NCBI RefSeq assembly: GCF_009389715.1
Contig: NC_052396.1
Coordinates: 18,124,131 to 18,188,130, forward strand
Length of the DNA: 64,000 nucleotides
Reading direction: 5' to 3'
From: Phoenix dactylifera
Taxonomy: Eukaryota; Streptophyta; Magnoliopsida; Arecales; Arecaceae
This document shows positions 33,065-43,561 of this stretch, piece by piece. The notes under the pieces were generated by a model. The model made no database searches and had not been told where the DNA came from. It saw nothing but the letters and a program-made list of their open reading frames with translations. The position numbers and the translations under genes are program-made. The first letter of the stretch is position 1. Each line of letters begins with the position of its first letter.

Positions 33065-35431
33065 TTGGAGAAAAGGTCTCTCTTAATTAGAAACATACTT
33101 GGAATGCACGAGGAGGAGGAATGGCATCGTTTCCTTGCCCTCTCTTCTACCTCCTCTTCCCCAACAACTTCTTCTTCCTCCCGTCCCATCAAGAAAACTA
33201 CCGGTGGAACGAAACCACCTTTTTTAACAGAGAGAGCCTTGGTCGAGCGATGCCGATCCAATGCTCTCACGGTCGAAGACGCGCTCGATTTGTTCAACGC
33301 CGCGGTGGTTGCCGCTCCCAAGCCCTCCATCTACGCCATCAACCTCCTCCTCGGTGCTATCGCCAGAATGAAGCACTACCCGGTCGTGATCTCTCTCTGC
33401 AACAAGCTAAATCTTTTATCAGGAATCCAGCCAAATATCTGCACTTATAGCATCGTGATCAGCTCATGCTGCCGAATGAACTCCGTCGACCTGGGCTTCA
33501 GCGTCTTAGGAGGCCTCCTCAAACGTGGCCTCTCTCCCAGAACCACTATGCTCAACCATCTCATCAACGGTCTCTGCTGCGATAAAAGGGTCCGGGAGGC
33601 AGCCATGCTGTTCGATAAAATGCCTCTGATGGGATGCCAGCCGAATGTGGTCTCATGCAGTGCTCTCATCAAGGGACTCTGCAATACCGGAAGTACCGCT
33701 TTGGCACTGGAGCTGCACCAGAAGATGGCTATGCTGGGAGATGCTTGCAAGCCTAACATATTCACGTACAACACTATTATCCACCACCTTTGCAAAGAGG
33801 GACGTGTGAGCGATGCATGCAAACTGCTCGAGGAAATGAGTCGTGCGGGTGTTAAACAGGATGTTCGCACTTACAACAGCGTTATTTATGGACATTCCGC
33901 TTTAGGCCACTGGAAGCAGGCTGTTGGTATTTTCAAGGAGATGGTGGATCAAGGCTTTTCACCGGATGTGGTGACATTCAGCATGCTGATGGGTGCACTT
34001 TCCAAACATGGGAGGACTGCAGAAGCGCATAAATTATTAGATTTGATGAAGGAAAGAGGTGAACAACCTGATGTAATCTCGTATACTATATTGGTGCAAG
34101 GATACTGTCAAGAAGGCCGTCTCGCTGATGCTAGGGAAGTCTTCAATTCCATGTTGGTTAAAGGTCCTGCTCCTAACAGTCATACTTACTCGGTTTTGAT
34201 TAATGGATTTGTCAGGAATCAGAAAATGGATGAGGCCGTCGAGCTATTCAACAAAATGCAGCGAGGAGTAGAGCCTGATATCGTTACCTATAATACTGTG
34301 CTGGATGGGCTATGCCACCTTGGGAGAGTGGAGGATGTTCGAGTCCTCCTTGATGAAATGATGCATCAGGGAATACATCCAAATGTTGTCACTTATAGCT
34401 CAATATTGTGTGCATTTTGTAGATTAGGGAAGTGGAAAGAAGCTCATCAGTTGCTTCATGAAATGACAGTGCAGCAAATTCATCCTGACATCGTGACATT
34501 CAATGTATTGATCGATGCCATTTGTAAAGAAGGAATGGTTCGAGAGGCACATGGATTATTGGAAGAGATGAGCTGTAGGGGTATGGAGCCTAATGTAGTA
34601 ACTTATAATACACTAATGGATGGTTACTGTATGGTAGGACAACTAAGCGATGCAGTGAGAGTTTGTGATTTAATGGTTTTGAAAGGCCATGGACCCAATG
34701 CTTTTTCATACAATATATTAGTTGACAGCTATTGCAAAAGTGGGAGGATTGATGAGGCTTTGAGTCTCTTTAGTGGAATGCCTCATAAAGGAGTGCAGCA
34801 TACAGTCATTACATACAATACCATGTTAGCTGGATTATATCGAGTTGGTAGAGTTGCTGATGCAGAAAACTTGCACGACAAGATGCTTGCTGCTGGGATA
34901 TGCCCTAATCTTCGCACATACAACATAATCTTGGATGGGCTTTGCAAAAACCAATATATTGATGAAGCTATGAAGCTGTTTCAAGATGCATTATCTTCTA
35001 ATGTTAACCTCGACATTGTCTGCTTCAATTCCATGATTGATGGTTTGGTCAAAGCTGAAAGGTTCCAAGCAGCCAAAAATATCTTCAATACTATTCATGT
35101 CAAGGATTTGAAACCAGATGTTATTACTTTCAACATAATGGTAAATGGCCTCATGAAGGAAGGGTTGTTTGACGAAGCCAATAACTTGCTCTTGCATATG
35201 GAGAAGTCTGGCTGTCCTGCAAATTCTACCACATTCAATACCATTATTCACGGTTTGCTGGAGAAAGAGGAGATAGAGAGGGCAATAAATATGATTAGGA
35301 AAATGAAAGAGAGAGGCTTTTCTCTTGTGGCATCAACTGCGTCTCAGATATTTAATTTGTTTTCGAAGGACGGGCAATATCATGAATATCTGAAGTTGCT
35401 TCCAGATTTTTATCAGGATGGTACAAAGTGA
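33065..35431 (+). CDS. Rf-like (RFL) P-class PPR protein, copy 2
   Basis: A single-exon gene of 788 residues, close to copy 1 along its whole length apart from the N-terminus (MEKRSLLIRNILGMHEEEEWHRF, then the shared SSSPTTSSS region). An inner ATG at 33104 is an equal start candidate, because homology to copy 1 begins only after it. About 19 PPR motifs are present; motif 9 is one residue short (KMQRGVEP against KMQREGVKP). It ends STASQIFNLFSKDG, then LKLLPDFYQDGTK. Probable targeting is to mitochondria. Residues 5 and 35 of the motifs, which select the RNA base, differ from copy 1 in seven motifs. It is likely functional, since there are no breaks over 2.3 kb. Confidence 0.93.
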   Translation: MEKRSLLIRNILGMHEEEEWHRFLALSSTSSSPTTSSSSRPIKKTTGGTKPPFLTERALVERCRSNALTVEDALDLFNAAVVAAPKPSIYAINLLLGAIARMKHYPVVISLCNKLNLLSGIQPNICTYSIVISSCCRMNSVDLGFSVLGGLLKRGLSPRTTMLNHLINGLCCDKRVREAAMLFDKMPLMGCQPNVVSCSALIKGLCNTGSTALALELHQKMAMLGDACKPNIFTYNTIIHHLCKEGRVSDACKLLEEMSRAGVKQDVRTYNSVIYGHSALGHWKQAVGIFKEMVDQGFSPDVVTFSMLMGALSKHGRTAEAHKLLDLMKERGEQPDVISYTILVQGYCQEGRLADAREVFNSMLVKGPAPNSHTYSVLINGFVRNQKMDEAVELFNKMQRGVEPDIVTYNTVLDGLCHLGRVEDVRVLLDEMMHQGIHPNVVTYSSILCAFCRLGKWKEAHQLLHEMTVQQIHPDIVTFNVLIDAICKEGMVREAHGLLEEMSCRGMEPNVVTYNTLMDGYCMVGQLSDAVRVCDLMVLKGHGPNAFSYNILVDSYCKSGRIDEALSLFSGMPHKGVQHTVITYNTMLAGLYRVGRVADAENLHDKMLAAGICPNLRTYNIILDGLCKNQYIDEAMKLFQDALSSNVNLDIVCFNSMIDGLVKAERFQAAKNIFNTIHVKDLKPDVITFNIMVNGLMKEGLFDEANNLLLHMEKSGCPANSTTFNTIIHGLLEKEEIERAINMIRKMKERGFSLVASTASQIFNLFSKDGQYHEYLKLLPDFYQDGTK

Positions 35432-35858
35432 TGAGAGCAACATATACATTGAATTGGGCTTTTGATGATTGTATTTTCACATACACATTGCTTGTGCTCC
35501 ATTTTCAGCCTCGGCCTTCCTCCGCCGCGTTCAGGTTGTACTGATCCCCTGAATGAGAATGTAAACCTCTAGTTGTTGTTTCAACATATTGAAGGGAGAT
35601 TTCTGGGAACAAGTTCTTGATGTCAGTGGGCTCCTCCAGTGGAGGTTTAAGTGAACTAAGAAGGTAATTGTGATAGGGATCAGGGATTTTGTCAAACGAT
35701 TTCTCAAGGCTGCAAAGAGGGGAAGCTTCATGTCAGCAGAATGATCATGCCTGTCGTCAGGCAGCAAAAGTTACAGGGTTCTACATCATCTAAAGATGAT
35801 ACCGGATTTGTAGTGACTGCTCAGTGAGAAATGAACAATTCCTGCTATTACAAAACCA
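35432..35858 (+). repeat. 3' flank of PPR copy 2, part of the tandem duplication
   Basis: Matches 30363-30785. After about 35858 the two flanks diverge, marking the right edge of the duplicated unit. Confidence 0.85.
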
Positions 35859-36202
35859 ATTGGAATTCAATTAAAAATAAATCTGCCAACAGTTAAATTC
35901 ATTTATTTTTTTTAAATAAAAAACTTCCATCAGAAAAGCTGATTATTCTCTTATAAGAAGCTTATAGAGGACAGCTGATTGTTACAATCAACAGACAGTT
36001 ATATGTACAGGTATGATGTAACTGTGTGAGTTAGTCCTTATTTGATAATTATTTTTTTTTTCTCTTTTGTCCATGTTGTTGACTTCAATTTTGCAGTTCA
36101 TGACTTATTTATACAACTGCCAAAAATCCTAGGTTATTTAGTGTTGAAAACTCGGCAAAGCTAACCTTCTTATTAATTTGCTTAGCAGCCATTATTAGTA
36201 AG

Positions 36203-36702
36203 GGTGCAAATGAGCCTAGCAATTCGGGAGCTGCTCGAGCTTGAGTACGAGTCCAAGCTCAACTCAAATCGTCTATTACCGAGCTCAAGTTGGGGTTGAG
36301 TAGCTCGAATAGTTTTTCGAGTCGAGCTCGAGCAGCTAGATATTCAACTTGAAGACTCGCAAGCTTAGTTGAGAATGTGTATTTTTAATAATATTATATT
36401 TTTATTTATAATATATAATATTAATTTAATATTTTAAAATATATTATTTATATTTTTTTAGTTTGATCTAATTTCTAACTTTTAATGATATCTTTTAGTT
36501 ATAACCCAGGCTCAAACTCGAGGTAGAGTATGGCTCGGTAGATATTTGAGTTGATCTCAAGTATTGCTTCTTTTTTTTTTATCAAGAAGCTTGGATATTA
36601 TGACTCGATGGATTTCGAGTTAAGTTTCGAGCCTAAGTATTTTAAATCGAGTGGAGCTCGAGCCTCGAAATACTTAACTCAGCTCGATTGTGCCCCTAAT
36701 CA
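36203..36702. repeat. TIR-like element, copy B of the GGGTGCAAATG group
   Basis: The left end reads TAAGGGTGCAAATGAGCC, and the reverse complement of the right end reads TTAGGGGCACAATCGAGC. The interior is rich in GAGCTCGAG and CGAGCTC motifs around an AT-rich centre. It is non-coding, about 500 bases. Confidence 0.65.
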
Positions 36703-37431
36703 TGGGTAACAAGGATTCATTTTTAGTCTCTAGCTCGTCACCTTAATTGATTTCTAGAATCCACTTCCCACAAACTGATTCTCCTTTATATATTGTTAAA
36801 TTTACTAATTATCAGTTATATCCTGTATAATTTGCCCTCTTTCTTGCCAAAACTCTGTTAACCTCCCTTTCCCACTATTATATCAGCCCTCTGTTGGCAT
36901 TGACCTAGCTTGTTCATCTTAAATAGAGATGATCAAGGGCGGGGCCCTAAACTCTAGTCATATTTAATCGGGCTTCGGGACGAGCCTATGTAAAATTCAA
37001 CATTTTGTATGCCCAAGTCAGGTCCATGATCAGCTATAATCTTAAGATAACCTCATCTATGACTATATTTATATTTAATGATGGATAAGAAATGTTGAAT
37101 TATATCATTTATGTTTAACTGGAATTTGTCCAGAAGTACAAATCGTATCCATTCTTTTTTTGAATGACCTATTGGAGTATTTGCCCAGAAACTTTTCACT
37201 GTCAAAACATGAGGCTGTAATTCTTATTAACGAGCACTGAATATTCCAAAAATAAAAAACAATAGTTATATGCTTGTATTTATCCTATCAAATTGACAAA
37301 TAAATCATCTTTTATTGTTATTCTCCATGCTCTTTATATACTAGGATGGAAAAAAAAAAAAAAACAAGCCAAGAAAAGAAATGTAGAAGAGATGTGGTCG
37401 TCACCATGGCAGGACGGAGCCACTCAATTAT
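36703..37431. other. Intergenic downstream of XPT
   Basis: AT-rich with no gene recognised. The XPT 3' untranslated region and poly(A) site should lie in its right part, since XPT is transcribed leftward. Confidence 0.6.
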
Positions 37432-38703
37432 TTAGGCGGTCTTCTTCTTGGCAGCAGCTTTGTTTTCCTTCCTTTCCATCGCCGTGGCCTGGGAATACAA
37501 GAATGTCCCGAGCATCGCAAACGCCGAGCCGAGAGCATTCAGCGGCCGGATCGGATTCCTGAAGACGAGCACCGACGCCACGACGACGACCACCCGCTTC
37601 ATGGTATTCCCGACCGAGAACGTCAGCGGGCCGATCTTGTGAAGCGCTCGGTAAGACTTCTGGTTGTGGAGGTGGTAGAAAACCCCGGAGAGGAGCAGCC
37701 ACCCGCAGAACGTCCACGGCGTGGGCACCGCGGCGAGCGCCAGCCTGACGCCACCCGCCAACCGGGATCCCTCGACGAGGACGGCGACGGGGAGGAGGTA
37801 AAGGAGGGAGATGATGGCGATCCAGCCGTAGAGATCGAGGCCGCTGACGTGAGGGAAATCGTAGAGGCTGTGCTTGGAGTAGATGCCGCAGAGGACGAAG
37901 CCGACGTTGGAGATGAGGGCGGTCCAGAGGCCGCAGGGGTCGAAGGAGACCTCGGTGGCGGCGGCGAGGGAGCAGCCGGCGACGATGGGGAGGACGGAGA
38001 GCCAGACGTGGAGGGGGTAGAAGCGGCCGTGGAAGGCGGAGAGGACGACGGAGAAGACAGGCTCGGAGGTCCTGATGACGTGGGCGAAGGAGACGGCGAC
38101 CTTGGAGAAGGTGATGCAGGCGGAGACGTGGCCGATGGCGTGGAAGAGGGCGGGGCCGAGGAGGGCGGCGAGGAACTTCTTGGAGACTCGGGGGAAGGGC
38201 CGGAGTCGGGAGGCCCAGAGGAAGCCCATGCAGAGGGAGGCCACAAGCAGCTGGAAGGAGGCGAGCAGCCAGGGGTAGGGGAAGAGGTCGAGCACCTTCT
38301 TGTTGTAGATGTTGAAGACTACGTTCTGGAAGTACCACAGGCCGAACACCAAGGCCAGGTGTAAGGCACTGGTTCTGGACTTGGATTCATTCATCTCCGG
38401 TATGATTCTGGTACAGCTGGAATCTTCTTCCTCGTCCTCGTCGTCATCATCCTTACCTTCATTTGCTTCATTTTGATCTGGAATGGAGTCTTCTCCATCT
38501 TTCAACTCTTTCAAATCTTCTCCATCTGCTGCTGCTGCTGCTGCTGCTCTGGGTCTCTGGAGGAGGACAGAGGAGGGCAGACGGGTGAGAGTTTGGGGAC
38601 AAATGAGAGTGGTGTTATGGGATTTGCGGATGGGGGCTTGGCTTTTGGTGTGGCTCAGGAGAGCAGGGGATGAAAAGGCCAGCGGAGTGTGCAACGAAAG
38701 CAT
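37432..38703 (-). CDS. XPT: Plastid xylulose-5-phosphate/phosphate translocator
   Basis: An intronless gene of 423 residues. It matches the family trait that XPT, unlike the related GPT, TPT and PPT genes, has no introns and is about 417 residues long. Residues 1-95 are a Ser/Thr-rich chloroplast transit peptide that ends in an acidic run (GKDDDDEDEEEDSS). The mature part has the drug/metabolite-transporter fold with about eight membrane spans: FGLWYFQNVVFNIYNKKVL, LLGPALFHAIGHVSACITFS, SVLPIVAGCSLAA, then GVFYHLHNQKSY and SVGNTMKRVVVV. It ends with a basic tail (KENKAAAKKKTA). It exchanges xylulose-5-phosphate and triose-phosphate for phosphate across the inner envelope, linking cytosolic and plastid pentose-phosphate pathways. 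The high GC of the gene creates long false frames on the other strand. A broken partial copy lies at 26.07-28.03 kb. Confidence 0.94.
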   Translation of the reverse strand: MLSLHTPLAFSSPALLSHTKSQAPIRKSHNTTLICPQTLTRLPSSVLLQRPRAAAAAAADGEDLKELKDGEDSIPDQNEANEGKDDDDEDEEEDSSCTRIIPEMNESKSRTSALHLALVFGLWYFQNVVFNIYNKKVLDLFPYPWLLASFQLLVASLCMGFLWASRLRPFPRVSKKFLAALLGPALFHAIGHVSACITFSKVAVSFAHVIRTSEPVFSVVLSAFHGRFYPLHVWLSVLPIVAGCSLAAATEVSFDPCGLWTALISNVGFVLCGIYSKHSLYDFPHVSGLDLYGWIAIISLLYLLPVAVLVEGSRLAGGVRLALAAVPTPWTFCGWLLLSGVFYHLHNQKSYRALHKIGPLTFSVGNTMKRVVVVVASVLVFRNPIRPLNALGSAFAMLGTFLYSQATAMERKENKAAAKKKTA

Positions 38704-39075
38704 GCTTTTTGCTTCCCTTTAGCCTGCTAATATTTTGGCTTAATTCCTCTTCGATCTGAAGGCTTGAAAGCGAAGAGACAGGGAGAAGGGAGTTTTATAA
38801 GTATCGTTCGATGCCGTGAGACTGTTTTTTTTTTTTTTGATGATCATGATGACGCTGTGAGAATAATAGATGAGAGGGGGAATATAACGAGCGATAGCAT
38901 GTGCTTGCGATGCGGCATGTGAAGTGGGTGGCTCTTCTCTCTGTCCTGTTCGAGTCTCGTTCTGCGTGGCATCCGACGCGGGCCGGACATGGACACCTTG
39001 ACGGACGGGTGAATTACTCTCCATCTGGACCGTCCTTTTGATGGACCTCTCGTTTCAGTACAAATGCAACCTGTA

Positions 39076-39139
<64 letters not shown>

Positions 39140-40198
39140 CAAAAATGGCATTTCATATAGTTCTAATTTGAGCACATCAAGACAAGTTAAGAGAGGGTAA
39201 AGATTACAAAGGAGGAAGAATGTTCTCCAGTGGATGTCCAGATGATCTTTTCGAAACATATATTGCACTGTTCGCCTTTCGAAACATATGTAATGTCGGA
39301 AAAGAGCTCAGCTTCTATACCAGCCTAGACCCAGTCTATAGTATATAGCCTTTGCTATATCATCAAATAATTGTACTCTCCGTAGCAAAAATATATATGA
39401 CATTTGTAACACTAAATAGCAAATCCATAACGCAAAAAAGAATTGTTCATTTAATTAAAAAAACAGTATAGAAATTTGTATTTGCAAATATGATTTTGTT
39501 GAGATAATCCATCAAAGTGTTATAATTTTAATGAGTTAATAATTATATTACAACAACTACAGTCTAAATGTCCGTCTTGTGTTTATTTATCTAGTTAGTA
39601 GATCAGATCAACCAGCTATCATATTCTCTCAGTTTCTTATGTATCTATATCATTAGATGACAACCTTTAGAAGCATCATATTTATATGAACTATTGATGC
39701 CTTGACCATCTTTTATTTCATGCATTTATTCTGGTTAATCATAGAAAGGTGTGATTATGACCACTTTATTATGCATAGAACGAAAACAAAAGAAAATTAA
39801 ACTATTTAAGGACATGCATGCACTCTAAAAAATTATTAAATAACGGTCATTAATTCTCTACCCCCAAAAAAAGCACTCATTGTATAAAAATATATTACAT
39901 TCTATAACATGATGTTTGGCCTTCCAAGTATATAAGCTGTTATTCTAAAATTTAATTATTGAGAATTGAGAGCATACAATTTTCATGAAGAAACTCTTAC
40001 GAGTACGAAACATATACAACATCAGAACCTGTTCGATCTCACATTGTAATCCAAAGGATCACATTTTGAATCTGGGACTAACATTTGGAGTCAGAGGTTA
40101 AAGGAAATGAAAAGGAGAAGTTCGCGATTGAATATTACAAGAATGCCACACCAGGTCAGGGTAAAAGCTAGACAGTGGCGCCGTCTCTTGTCCCCGTA
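38704..40198. other. XPT promoter side and FLA 3' flank, with a (TA)n tract
   Basis: XPT is transcribed leftward, so its promoter should lie just right of 38703. A TA microsatellite occupies 39079-39137. The remainder is AT-rich, and no gene is recognised. Confidence 0.7.
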
Positions 40199-41470
40199 CT
40201 ACCGAGCGAGCACGGAGCCACGTGGCGCGGACCCCGCATCAGACACCACTCGTACGGCACTACATCGTTCAGATTTCCGCCACGTGCACCATGGCTCCTC
40301 TTCGCCGTTCGCCAATTCTTGGGCCCCAGCGGACGGAACCGAGACGGCGGCAACGGCGAGAACGGAATCTTGACCAGAGGAACTGTCCAGAGACTCGCAC
40401 TTGCCGTCAAATGCGACGGAATCCGGCGACGCCGTAGGCTCGTAACCGATTGAAGTCGAGTGCACTTCACTGCCGAATGCCGACGGAGAGATAGCGGCAC
40501 CACCGATGGAGTCCGTCGAGGTGCCGGAATCTTCGAACCGGAGCGGCAGGTGAATGGGGAAAACCACCGCCCAATCGTCGCTGTGGATCTCCTCCCCGTC
40601 AACGACGACGCCGTTAACCGTCACGGCGCCGTCGTTAGATCCGACGGCGATCGTCTTCCCGGGGGCCATCGTCTCGATACGCGATCCCAGCGAGAGCCGC
40701 GCGAGCTCGTGGAGGTGGTAACGGCGCGGGACGACGTGGTGACGGAGATCGCCGCGGAACCCCTCAACTAGAGCAGAGTCCATTGGGGCGAAGACGGTGA
40801 CGGCCGTCAGCGCCTCCAGCTCGTCCCGCCGCGCCTCCATCGCATCCGCCACCGCGGTGTACCCCCTTCGTCGGAGCGCCCCCACCGTCCCAACGAAGGG
40901 AGCCGCGTCGCGCCACGTGTTGGCCTGGCAAGGAGACGCGGATGTCGGATAAAGAACGCCGTCGATGCCGTGGATGGCGAGATCGCCACCGAGGTAGAGG
41001 TCCGGGTCGCGGATCCGGACGCAGGGCACCGCGGGCCGCGCCGATTCCGCTAGGCACAGCTCGCCGCCGGGGGCGCGGCGAAGGAAGAGGCAGAGGCGGC
41101 GGCGGGACAAGGTGGCGATGGGAGTTCCGGGGGGCCGGGAGGCGAGATCGGCATAGAGGAGAGCGCGCGAACGGGCGGTGTGGTAGAGGAGGGAGGCGGG
41201 GGAAGGGGACATTGGCGGCTGCGGGAGGCCGAGGTAGAGGCGGCGGCGGGGGTGCTTGAAGGCGGAGTCCGTGGGGGCGAAGAGGGTTCCGGTGGCGTTC
41301 CAGCCGTTGAGGCTCCCGCCGGAGTTGGCGGCAAGGTCAAGAACCCGGGCCATGAGGGAGTAGCCGCGGGAGCGGAGGACTCCCGCGGCGGAGGCGGACG
41401 GCGAGAGGGCGGCGGAAGAGGAGCGTAGGAGGAAGAAGAGGATGAGGAGCGAGAAGGCGGTGGCTGCCAT
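40199..41470 (-). CDS. Fasciclin-like arabinogalactan protein, FLA20-like
   Basis: A single-exon gene of 423 residues if read from the ATG at 41470. An upstream in-frame ATG at 41560 is less likely, because the signal peptide (MAATAFSLLILFFLLRSSSAA) begins at 41470. Two FAS1 domains follow: the first at about 26-175 (FAPTDSAF, then LLYHTARS), the second at about 195-305 (VFAPMDSAL, then YHLHELARL and VNGVVVDG). The C-terminal 115 residues are Ser-rich and low in complexity, with no hydrophobic GPI-anchor tail, as in the FLA19-21 group. The protein is probably secreted to the cell wall, with a role in adhesion; the exact function is unknown. Very GC-rich in its 5' half, so opposite-strand frames should be ignored. 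Confidence 0.85.
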   Translation of the reverse strand: MAATAFSLLILFFLLRSSSAALSPSASAAGVLRSRGYSLMARVLDLAANSGGSLNGWNATGTLFAPTDSAFKHPRRRLYLGLPQPPMSPSPASLLYHTARSRALLYADLASRPPGTPIATLSRRRLCLFLRRAPGGELCLAESARPAVPCVRIRDPDLYLGGDLAIHGIDGVLYPTSASPCQANTWRDAAPFVGTVGALRRRGYTAVADAMEARRDELEALTAVTVFAPMDSALVEGFRGDLRHHVVPRRYHLHELARLSLGSRIETMAPGKTIAVGSNDGAVTVNGVVVDGEEIHSDDWAVVFPIHLPLRFEDSGTSTDSIGGAAISPSAFGSEVHSTSIGYEPTASPDSVAFDGKCESLDSSSGQDSVLAVAAVSVPSAGAQELANGEEEPWCTWRKSERCSAVRVVSDAGSAPRGSVLAR

Positions 41471-41653
41471 CGGCGATGGGTGGAGATCGGGGATTTCGCA
41501 GCGCGGGAAAAAGCAATCAAATTCTCGAGGGGGAAAACCGTGAGATTCATTCACAACCAATTACTTTGTTAATAATTTAAAAAATATAGTTAAAATAAAA
41601 TATATACATTATATTATATTTAAAAAATAAATTAATATTATAATATATATTAA

Positions 41654-41660
<7 letters not shown>

Positions 41661-41728
<68 letters not shown>
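41661..41728. repeat. (AT)n microsatellite
   Basis: About 34 AT units, 190 bases upstream of the FLA start. Confidence 0.98.
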
Positions 41729-41732
<4 letters not shown>

Positions 41733-42211
41733 GCGTATGAGTTGCATATTTTGTCACTCGTGCATGGTAATAGTATATTTGTGCATATGAGTTGTATATT
41801 TTGTCACCCATGCATGGTAATAGTTGAGCTGAGCCGAGCTTGAAACTAAGTTGAACTCTCATAAGCTACTTGGCTCACCTACATTTTTAGTAAAAATTGA
41901 AGTTAATATTTGCCAGTAATAATATCACTGCATCACAGCCTATATTTCAAAAAATTATACCTATATCATGTTAGCAGTGCACCTTAGGAACACACCAAGA
42001 CGAGGTGAGCGAGCAATAATTTGATACGAGCCCATCATAAATAGGGCCCATAGAAATGAGACAAGGTAATTGGTGTGGTGCACCGCCACGTGATGCATGC
42101 GGTGTAAAGTATAATTTTTTCTATACTATATGTGCACTTTGTCATTGCTCATTAAGCACCATACCCAAGTGAGGTTGCATAAAAATGGGCCCCTTAAGTT
42201 TTTGTCTTTTT

Positions 42212-42754
42212 CTCTTGGGTGCTCCCACTCTCTGGTCATCTCAAAGTTAACTTTGATGGCAGTATATCGGCGGATGAAGCTTATGGAGGAGTGGGGTTTG
42301 TGATCAGAGATCACCCTGGTAGATTGGTCGGGGTAGGAGGTCGGCGATCCCCCGGCGTGACGGTCATTGAGGCGAAGCTTCGGACAACATGAGAGGGCAT
42401 TTCCTATGCGATGAGGGTACTTGATACAAACAGGATATATCTCGAGGGAGATTCCTCTACGGTGATCCGTTGGATACGGGGGACTGATCATTATGGGGAT
42501 GGCATCCGCTAATTCTTGAGACTTGCAGACTAGTTAGGGAGTTGGCTTCCTTTCAGGTTGCACACGTGCATCGGGAGGCGAACCAAGTCGCAGACTGGGT
42601 CGCCTCTTATGTTGCTCGGCACATCGAAGAGTTTCTCTGGACCAGTGCCTCTAAGATTCCCTTTCCTTTATATCATTTTGTTGTTTCTGACTTGGTAGGC
42701 TGTACCCGTGTAAGAGCCATATGAATGCCGTTTTCACCAAAAAAAAAAAAAAAA
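42212..42754 (+). mobile_element. LINE (L1 type) 3' end with A-tail and target duplication
   Basis: The plus strand encodes a decayed RNase H domain: VNFDGSISADEAYGGVGFVI near 42249, EGDSSTVIRWIRG near 42447, then HVHREANQVADWVASYVARH near 42563. Several stops interrupt it. It ends in an A-run at 42739-42754. Upstream sequence at about 42187-42211 (AAGTTTTTGTCTTTTT) recurs with few changes right after the tail at about 42755-42776 (AACTTCTTGTCTTTTT), a diverged target duplication. It is 5'-truncated to about 540 bases. Confidence 0.85.
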
Positions 42755-42892
42755 GGGCTAAACTTCTTGTCTTTTTATGCATTTGCACGATAGATTGCAT
42801 CATAGCTTGACAAAGTTTAATCATCTATTGTGATAATAATTATTCATTGGGTTCCACTTTGAATAACCACATTTATCAAGCATCTTAATAAA

Positions 42893-43194
42893 AAGAAAAT
42901 TACATACATATCCTCCTAAATATTAGAATTGACTTAAATATCCTTTCAAAATTGATATTTGTATATATATTCACATCAAACATTTGTTTTATATGTATAC
43001 ATTTTTTTTTTTTTGCATATATACTCATGCCATCTAACGCCATTAAGAAGTTAACAGTTTAAAATTAAAATGACAAAAATACCTTTAACGGATAAACAAA
43101 CAAAAAAAATGTTTATAAGGGTATACATACAAATAGCAATTTTGAAGGATATTCATGCAATTTCATATATTTAGAAAGGTATACACAGAAAAAA
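42893..43194. repeat. MITE with about 70-bp inverted ends, copy 1
   Basis: The left arm (TACATACATATCCTCCTAAATATT onward) is the reverse complement of the right arm, allowing for mismatches: GTATACCTTTCTAAATAT after reversal. The centre holds CCATCTAACGCCATTAAG. It is non-coding, about 300 bases. Confidence 0.75.
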
Positions 43195-43290
43195 ATTCTT
43201 AAATTTTTGCATAAATACTCTTCTAAATATTTAAATTTGCATGAATACCCTCTAAATTGATATATACGTCATGCCCTCACAAAATACTAT
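43195..43290. repeat. Single arm of the same MITE family
   Basis: AAATTTTTGCATAAATACTCTTCTAAATATTTAAATTTGCATGAAT-type sequence matches the arms of the two neighbouring copies. No matching partner arm is seen close by, so this is a truncated copy. Confidence 0.6.
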
Positions 43291-43561
43291 TTTCATATAA
43301 ATACTTTTGACATAGCCATTCATCTAACATGATTGGCCAAAATCATATTTACTTAAATTAAAAATTAATTAAAATTATGAAAGTATCTTATTATTTCTAA
43401 AGTGGATAATAGGTTAACATGTCTTACTGGAAACTAATATCTCTTTTTGTTATCTTAATTATCGAATCAATCTTTTTCTTAAGCAATATTTTTATAAAAA
43501 ATATTGAAGAGCAGGTACTAAACAAATCTTAGTGTAAAACAGGCTGAAATAGAAAAAAATA

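Noticed and set aside
37424-38364. 304-, 207- and 241-residue frames overlapping XPT
   Set aside because: Shadows caused by the high GC of XPT; only the 423-residue frame has the translocator motifs.
40107-41550. Multiple frames overlapping the FLA gene on both strands
   Set aside because: Shadows of a GC-rich gene; only one frame carries a signal peptide and FAS1 motifs.
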